NCBI GenBank assembly: GCA_900751755.1
Contig: CAADSP010000016.1
Location: 1-9,847 of the forward strand
DNA length: 9,847 bases
Direction of reading: 5' to 3'
Source of the DNA: an uncultured Collinsella sp.
GTDB lineage: Bacteria > Actinomycetota > Coriobacteriia > Coriobacteriales > Coriobacteriaceae
Position numbers and translations under genes: made by a program
Notes under the pieces: model-generated
Seen by the model: only the letters and a program-made list of their open reading frames with translations
Told to the model about the DNA's origin: nothing
Database searches by the model: none
In this document: positions 5,495-9,847 of the stretch, one piece after another
How the letters are laid out: every line of letters begins with the position of its first letter
How positions within the stretch are numbered: the first letter of the stretch is position 1

Positions 5495-6850
5495 ATGAGC
5501 TACACGCAGAAAGTTCTCGAAGAGCTCAAGGCCCGCTATCCCGAGCAGCCTGAGTTCATCCAGGCCGCGACCGAGATTCTCGGCACCATCCAGCCGGCGC
5601 TCGACGCCCATCCCGAGTACGAGGAGGCTGCCCTGCTTGAGCGCCTCGTCGAGCCCGAGCGCATCGTCATGTTCCGTGTTCCCTGGGTCGACGACCAGGG
5701 CAAGGTTCAGGTCAACCGCGGCTATCGCGTCGAGTTCAACTCTGCCATTGGACCCTACAAGGGCGGCCTGCGCTTTAACCCGACGGTCACCCTGGGTATG
5801 CTCAAGTTCCTGGGTCTGGAGCAGATCCTCAAGAACAGCCTGACCACCCTTCCCATGGGCGGCGGCAAGGGCGGCTCCGACTTTGACCCCAAGGGCAAGT
5901 CCAACAACGAGATCATGCACTTCTGCCAGTCCTTCATGACCGAGCTCTATCGCCACATTGGCCCCAACACCGACGTTCCCGCCGGCGACCTGGGCGTTGG
6001 CGGCCGCGAGGTTGCCTACCTGTTCGGTCAGTACAAGCGCCTGACCAACGAGTGGACCGGCGTTCTTACCGGCAAGGGCCTCTCCTTTGGCGGCTCGCTC
6101 GCCCGTACCGAGGCCACCGGTTACGGTCTGGCCTACTTTGTGGACGAGTACCTTAAGAGCCGCGGCGACTCCTTCGAGGGCAAGAACGTCGTCGTTCACG
6201 GCTCCGGCAACGTCGCTATCTACGCGGTCCAGAAGGTCGCTCAGCTCGGCGGCAAGGTGCTCGCCTGCTCCGATACCCACGGCTGGGTCGAGGATCCCGA
6301 CGGCATCGACTACACCGTGCTCGAGCACATCTACAACAAGAAGCGCTCTGGCCACGACAAGGGCGTTACGCTCGCTATGTACGTTGACGAGAAGCCTAAC
6401 GCCGTGTGGCACGAGGGCGACGGCCGCGGCGTGTGGCAGCTTCCCTGCGATATCGCGCTGCCCTGCGCTCGCGAGAACACGCTGCTGCTCGAGGACGCCC
6501 AGGCGCTCGTCGCCAACGGCTGCAAGGTGGTTGGCGAGGGAGCGAACATGCCCACGACCATCGAGGCCACGACCTACTTCCAGGAGAACGGCGTCGCCTT
6601 TATGCCCGGTAAGGCTGCCAACGCCGGCGGTGTTCTCGTGTCCGGCCTGGAGATGAGCCAGAACGCCGAGCACCTGTCCTGGACCTTCGAGGAGGTCGAC
6701 GGCAAGCTCGAGCAGCTCATGCGCGGCATGTTCCACAACGTGGACGACACCGCCAAGGAGTACGGCCAGGAGGGCAACTTCGTCATGGGCGCCAACATCG
6801 CCGGCTTCCTGAAGGTCGCCGACGCTATGCTCGCCCAGGGCGTCTGCTAA
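5495..6850 (+). CDS. gdhA: Glutamate dehydrogenase, hexameric, probably NADP-specific
   Basis: This cytoplasmic enzyme interconverts 2-oxoglutarate plus ammonium and glutamate. The 451-residue product is normal for the small hexameric class and resembles the Clostridium symbiosum enzyme so closely that the residue numbers agree: substrate lysines K89 (GPYKGGLRF) and K113, catalytic K125 (PMGGGKGGSDF) and D165 (VPAGDLGVG). The nucleotide-binding GSGNVA is at 236-241. The CSDTHG at the end of the second strand carries Ser-Asp as in NADP-type enzymes, where the NAD-type C. symbiosum protein has a Gly-Pro; hence NADP preference is inferred. I chose ATG 5495, preceded by GGAGG (5486-5490); ATG 5447 lacks a site and adds residues outside the family alignment. 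Codon use is even more C-ending than in neighbouring genes, suggesting high expression. It has its own terminator and looks monocistronic. Confidence 0.96.
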   Translation: MSYTQKVLEELKARYPEQPEFIQAATEILGTIQPALDAHPEYEEAALLERLVEPERIVMFRVPWVDDQGKVQVNRGYRVEFNSAIGPYKGGLRFNPTVTLGMLKFLGLEQILKNSLTTLPMGGGKGGSDFDPKGKSNNEIMHFCQSFMTELYRHIGPNTDVPAGDLGVGGREVAYLFGQYKRLTNEWTGVLTGKGLSFGGSLARTEATGYGLAYFVDEYLKSRGDSFEGKNVVVHGSGNVAIYAVQKVAQLGGKVLACSDTHGWVEDPDGIDYTVLEHIYNKKRSGHDKGVTLAMYVDEKPNAVWHEGDGRGVWQLPCDIALPCARENTLLLEDAQALVANGCKVVGEGANMPTTIEATTYFQENGVAFMPGKAANAGGVLVSGLEMSQNAEHLSWTFEEVDGKLEQLMRGMFHNVDDTAKEYGQEGNFVMGANIAGFLKVADAMLAQGVC

Positions 6851-6877
6851 ATCTTCGCTCGACATAGCCTGTGATGA

Positions 6878-6910
6878 GGCTCCCAGCCATTCCGGCTGGG
6901 AGCCTTTTCT
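6878..6910 (+). terminator. Intrinsic terminator of gdhA
   Basis: GGCTCCCAGCC (6878-6888) pairs perfectly with GGCTGGGAGCC (6894-6904) around a five-base loop, followed by TTTTCT. It lies 27 bases past the gdhA stop and separates it from the hydroxylase operon. Confidence 0.95.
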
Positions 6911-6926
6911 ATCCCGGAGGACTCCT

Positions 6927-7001
6927 CATAACTTGCGGTGATATACGGACTGTTTAGCGTCCCAGAACGGCTAATCAGTCCGTATATCACCGCAAGTTAT
7001 G
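6927..7001. repeat. 75-base long inverted repeat (26-bp perfect arms) between gdhA and the hydroxylase operon
   Basis: The left arm (6927-6952, beginning CATAACTTGCGG and ending ACGGACTG) is the exact reverse complement of the right arm (6976-7001). After one T-T mismatch (6953/6975) the pairing resumes with TTAGC (6954-6958) and GCTAA (6970-6974), leaving an 11-base loop (6959-6969). There is no T-run on either side as needed for a terminator, and gdhA already has its own terminator 20 bases upstream. No open frame of interest and no clear flanking target duplication are present. It could be a small mobile palindromic repeat (MITE or REP-like), a protein-binding site, or a structured RNA element if transcribed. 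Confidence 0.9.
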
Positions 7002-7044
7002 GATGGGTGGGTGGATTTTGTCCTAAAACGGTGTGCGGCCCCTC

Positions 7045-7065
7045 GTTTGGTACACTTAAAAGTAC
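7045..7065 (+). promoter_or_regulatory. Extended -10 promoter of the molybdenum hydroxylase operon, with overlapping dyad
   Basis: GTTTGGTACACT contains TG-N-TACACT (TG 7048-7049, hexamer 7051-7056), an extended -10 element about 37 bases before the favoured start codon; no good -35 is at normal spacing. An imperfect palindrome GTACACTTAAAAGTAC (7050-7065) overlaps it and the predicted start of transcription, a position suited to a repressor site. Promoter identity is inferred from sequence only. Confidence 0.5.
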
Positions 7066-7092
7066 TGGACAAGTGGAGAGATGGGGGAGAAC

Positions 7093-7995
7093 GTGCTCAA
7101 GTTCGGTACCTACGTCCGTGTTGGAAACGCGGCCGAAGCCTATGAGCTCTTGCAGAAGAACCGTAACAACAAGATAGTGGGCGGCGGCATCTGGATGCGC
7201 CTGGGTTCGCGTCGCGTGGCGACGGCGATTGACCTTTCGGCCTGTGGACTCGATCAGATCGAGGAGACCGAGACCGAGTTTCGCATCGGTGCCATGTGTA
7301 CCCTGCGCCAGCTCGAGCGCCATGCCGAGCTCAACGCGCTTGTCAACAACGTCTTTGAGTTCGCCGTCCACGATATCGTGGGCGTGCAGCTGCGCAATAC
7401 CGCCACGGTGGGCGGCAGCATCTACGGCCGCTTTGGCTTCTCGGACGTGCTCTCCGCCTTCCTCGCGCTCGATTCCTATGTAGAGCTGACGGGCGCCGGC
7501 CGCGTGCCGCTTGTCGAGTTCGTGGACATGGGCTACGTGCGCGACGTTATCGAGCATGTCGTGGTCGTCAAGCACGATTACCGTGCGAGCTACGAGGCCG
7601 TGCGCAAGGCCGCGACCGACTTCCCCTCCTTAAACGTCACCGCCGCCTGGTGGGACAACACCTGGCACGTCACCGTGGGCGCCCGCCCGCTGCGCGCGAC
7701 CCTGCTGCAGGGCGAGGCATGCGGCCTTACCGGCGAGCGGCCTTCCGAGGACGAGCTTCGCGCCCTGGCCGCGTCCGTACGCGCACTGAGCTATGGCACC
7801 AACCTGTGGGGCTCGGCTGACTACCGCCGCCGCATCTCGGCACCGTTGGCGATTCAGGCCGTGCGCCGCGCCGCCGGCATCGAGCTTTCGGCCGCGCTTG
7901 CCCACGAGCTCGAGGGCGTGCAGATCCCTAAGTTCGCCACGGACGAGTATTCCTGCCGCCGCGTGCCCGGCGTCGATTTTAGCGAGGTGCGCTAA
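7093..7995 (+). CDS. Xanthine dehydrogenase-type molybdenum hydroxylase, FAD-binding subunit
   Basis: This is the flavin subunit that passes electrons between the Fe-S/Mo subunit encoded next and a nicotinamide or other acceptor. It shows the CO-dehydrogenase/xanthine-dehydrogenase flavoprotein pattern: VGGGIWMRLG with GGG at residues 30-32, IGAMCTLRQLE, VQLRNTATVGGSIYGR (98-113) and a following FGFSDVLSAFLALD. At 300 residues it is of normal length; the C-terminal part is the less conserved flavoprotein C-domain. Two starts are possible. ATG 7081 has GGAGAG directly abutting it, leaving no spacer. GTG 7093 has GGGGAG at 7084-7089, three bases upstream, and gives MLKFGTYVRV, the usual beginning of this subunit, so I prefer it. 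The stop overlaps the next ATG (TAATG). The physiological substrate (xanthine, another purine or an aldehyde) is not fixed by the sequence. Confidence 0.88.
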   Translation: MLKFGTYVRVGNAAEAYELLQKNRNNKIVGGGIWMRLGSRRVATAIDLSACGLDQIEETETEFRIGAMCTLRQLERHAELNALVNNVFEFAVHDIVGVQLRNTATVGGSIYGRFGFSDVLSAFLALDSYVELTGAGRVPLVEFVDMGYVRDVIEHVVVVKHDYRASYEAVRKAATDFPSLNVTAAWWDNTWHVTVGARPLRATLLQGEACGLTGERPSEDELRALAASVRALSYGTNLWGSADYRRRISAPLAIQAVRRAAGIELSAALAHELEGVQIPKFATDEYSCRRVPGVDFSEVR

Positions 7996-9847
7996 TGGCT
8001 GCCAAACTCATCGATCTTTCCTTTACGCTCAACGGCCGTAAGGTCAAGGTTCAGATTGCCCCCGATACCATGCTCTTTGCGCTGCTGCGCGAGCAGGGTT
8101 GTGCGTCGGTGCGCTGCGCCTGCGAGACTACCAACTGCGGCCTGTGCACAGTGTGGCTCGACGGCGACCCGGTGCTGAGCTGCTCGGTTCCCGCCGCGCG
8201 CGTCGAGGGCCACACCATCACCACGCTCGAGGGCCTCAAGGCCGAGTCCGAGGCACTGGCCCGTGCGATGGCTGCCGAAGGCGCCGAGCAGTGCGGTTTT
8301 TGCGCCCCCGGCCTCATCATGAACGTGCTGGCGCTCGCCCGCGCCGCCAAGGAGGACCCGAGCCTCGTCGCCACGCGCGAGGAGCTCTCGCGTCAGCTCG
8401 CTGGCAACCTCTGCCGCTGCAGCGGCTACGAGAGCCAGCTGCGTGCCATCGTGCGCTTCCTCAACGAGTCCGGCGTGCAGGTGGGCTTTGAGATGCCCGA
8501 GCTGCCGGCCAACGACACCAGCTCCGACGGTGTCTCCTACAAGCAGATCACCCATAAGCAGCCCAAGAAGGACTCGAAGGCGCTGCTCGAGGGTCGTCCC
8601 GTCTACACGGGCGACCTGGTGCCCGCCGGCGCGCTCATCGTCAAGCTCAAGCGCAGCCCGTATGCCCGCGCCAAGATCCGCTCCATCGACACGTCGCGCG
8701 CTCTGAAGGTGCCTGGCGTGGTGGGCGTCTACACCTACGAGGACGTGCCCCAGCGCCGCTTTACCATCGCCGGTCAGAGCTATCCGCAGCCGAGTCCCTA
8801 CGACCGCCTGATCCTCGAGAACCTCGTGCGCTATCAAAACGAGGAGGTGGCGATCGTCGCCGCCGAGACCGAGGAGGCCGCCGACAAGGCGCTCAAGCTC
8901 ATTAAGGTCGACTATGAGGTGCTCGAGCCCCTGCTCGACTTTACCCAGGCACTCGATAACGACATCGTGGTCCACCCCGAGGGCGACGTGACCTTTATGT
9001 TCCCGCAGGGCGGCGACGTTGCTCGCAACCTGGTGTGCAGCGGTACCAGCGATTTTGGCGATCTGGACGAGGCCTTCGCCCAGAGTGACATCGTCTTTAC
9101 CCGCACCTACACCAGCCAGGCCACGCAGACCGCGCCCATGGAGACCTTCCGCGCCTTTGCGACGACCGACGCGTTCGGGCGCATCTCTGTGACCACCTCG
9201 ACGCAGGTGCCCTTCCACGTGCGCCGCATGGTCGCGCAGTCGCTCGACATCCCGCAGTCGCAGGTGCAGGTCATTAAGCCGCGCATCGGTGGCGGCTTTG
9301 GTTCCAAGCAGACGGGCTGCTGCGAGATCTTCGTGGCGTTCGTGACGCAGCAGACCGGCCGTCCGAGCTACTGCTGCTACACCCGTGAGGAGACCATCAC
9401 CGCGGGCAACTCGCGCCACCAGATGCAGATGACCGTTAAGCTGGGCGCCATGAACGACGGTACCATCACGGCCATCGACCTGCATACGCTGTCCAACGCC
9501 GGCGCCTATGGCGAGCATGCCACCACGACGATCGGCCTCTCGGGTCACAAGAGCCTGCCCATCTACAACCACGTGAAGGCGAGCCGCTTTAGCTGGGACG
9601 CCGTCTACACCAATACCAACCGTGGCGGCGCGTATCGTGGCTACGGTGCCACCCAGGGCCAGTTTGCCGTGGAGAGCGCGGTCAACGAGCTTGCCGACAT
9701 GCTGCACATGGACCCCGCCGACCTGCGCCTTAAGAACATCGTGCGCGAGGGCGAGATCATGCCGCAGTACTACAACGAGAAGCTCAACGCCTGCGCGCTC
9801 GACCGCTGCCTGCTGCGCGCGATGGACATGATCGGCTGGGGCGGCAA
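7995..9847 (+). CDS. Fused [2Fe-2S] and molybdenum-binding subunit of a xanthine dehydrogenase-type hydroxylase (partial, runs off right edge)
   Basis: The ATG overlaps the previous stop by one base and has GAGGT (7984-7988) upstream; 617 residues are visible with no stop. Residues 1-165 are the iron-sulfur part: C43, C48, C51 and C63 (CETTNCGLC plus a later Cys) for the plant-type [2Fe-2S] cluster, then QCGFCAPG (C100, C103) and NLCRCSGY (C140, C142) for the second cluster. After a linker, the molybdenum domain begins near residue 200 (GRPVYTGDL). GGGFGSK (432-438) and GGAYRGYGATQ (544-554) match cofactor-contacting loops of the family. The catalytic Glu near the C-terminus is beyond the window. 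Xanthine dehydrogenases often encode these parts separately; this fused order is, as I recall, that of the proteins called selenium-dependent xanthine dehydrogenase (TIGR03311). The nearby selenium genes suit that reading but do not prove it. Confidence 0.9.
   Translation, partial: MAAKLIDLSFTLNGRKVKVQIAPDTMLFALLREQGCASVRCACETTNCGLCTVWLDGDPVLSCSVPAARVEGHTITTLEGLKAESEALARAMAAEGAEQCGFCAPGLIMNVLALARAAKEDPSLVATREELSRQLAGNLCRCSGYESQLRAIVRFLNESGVQVGFEMPELPANDTSSDGVSYKQITHKQPKKDSKALLEGRPVYTGDLVPAGALIVKLKRSPYARAKIRSIDTSRALKVPGVVGVYTYEDVPQRRFTIAGQSYPQPSPYDRLILENLVRYQNEEVAIVAAETEEAADKALKLIKVDYEVLEPLLDFTQALDNDIVVHPEGDVTFMFPQGGDVARNLVCSGTSDFGDLDEAFAQSDIVFTRTYTSQATQTAPMETFRAFATTDAFGRISVTTSTQVPFHVRRMVAQSLDIPQSQVQVIKPRIGGGFGSKQTGCCEIFVAFVTQQTGRPSYCCYTREETITAGNSRHQMQMTVKLGAMNDGTITAIDLHTLSNAGAYGEHATTTIGLSGHKSLPIYNHVKASRFSWDAVYTNTNRGGAYRGYGATQGQFAVESAVNELADMLHMDPADLRLKNIVREGEIMPQYYNEKLNACALDRCLLRAMDMIGWGG

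Noticed and set aside
5480..6865. A 461-codon open frame on the minus strand covering all of gdhA
   Set aside because: It mirrors the C-ending codon bias of gdhA, its product is low-complexity Leu/Val/Ala/Gly with no recognisable family, and gdhA is unmistakable on the other strand.
6905..7092. A CRISPR array or IS element suggested by the long inverted repeat
   Set aside because: There are only two inverted arms, no direct repeat-spacer series, no transposase frame and no clear target-site duplication.
7992..9707. A 571-codon minus-strand frame over the fused hydroxylase gene
   Set aside because: It is antisense to a gene with intact Fe-S cysteine motifs and cofactor loops; the product is compositionally biased and matches nothing I recognise.

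Overview
The window is about 9.8 kb of GC-rich, strongly C/G-ending coding sequence with every supported gene on the + strand. Gene content and style (selABC locus, molybdoenzymes, a clostridial-type glutamate dehydrogenase, short intergenic gaps) fit an anaerobic gut actinobacterium of the Coriobacteriia. Collinsella or a close relative is my best guess, made from recollection of the family and not from a search.

Layout. (1) Positions 1-408 are the C-terminal end of a DMSO-reductase-family molybdoenzyme entering from the left. (2) Positions 485-4039 are a compact selenocysteine-decoding locus: selA, selB (start overlaps the selA stop by one base) and, 36 bases after selB, a tRNA-Sec gene with anticodon TCA that I folded by hand. 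A strong intrinsic terminator follows at 4048-4103. (3) Positions 4194-5237 hold mobA (molybdenum cofactor guanylyltransferase) and, 15 bases later, a small protein with a Cys-rich N-terminus and a DUF3343 (putative Se/S carrier-like) domain. (4) Positions 5238-5494 are non-coding, with a REP-like hairpin and repeated CGAAAC motifs. (5) Positions 5495-6850 are gdhA with its own terminator. (6) Positions 6851-7092 are non-coding and contain a striking 75-base near-perfect hairpin with 26-bp perfect outer arms, then an extended -10 promoter. (7) From 7093 to the right edge is a two-gene operon for a xanthine-dehydrogenase-type molybdenum hydroxylase: a FAD subunit, then a fused [2Fe-2S]/molybdenum subunit cut off by the window end.

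How the parts fit. Selenocysteine insertion (SelA, SelB, tRNA-Sec), the guanine-dinucleotide form of the molybdenum cofactor (MobA) and a candidate selenium carrier sit between two molybdoenzymes of different families. MobA would serve the DMSO-reductase-family enzyme on the left, which may or may not contain selenocysteine, since its active-site end lies outside the window. The DUF3343 protein and the fused hydroxylase on the right recall the selenium-dependent molybdenum hydroxylase systems known from Firmicutes. selD, which supplies selenophosphate to both selenium pathways, is not in this window. gdhA looks like an unrelated, probably highly expressed housekeeping gene flanked by its own signals.

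The most unusual items are the 75-base hairpin, the Cys-rich DUF3343 protein beside selABC-mobA, the Met-for-Lys change in the SelB G4 motif, and the near-identical extended -10 elements in front of selC and the hydroxylase operon.
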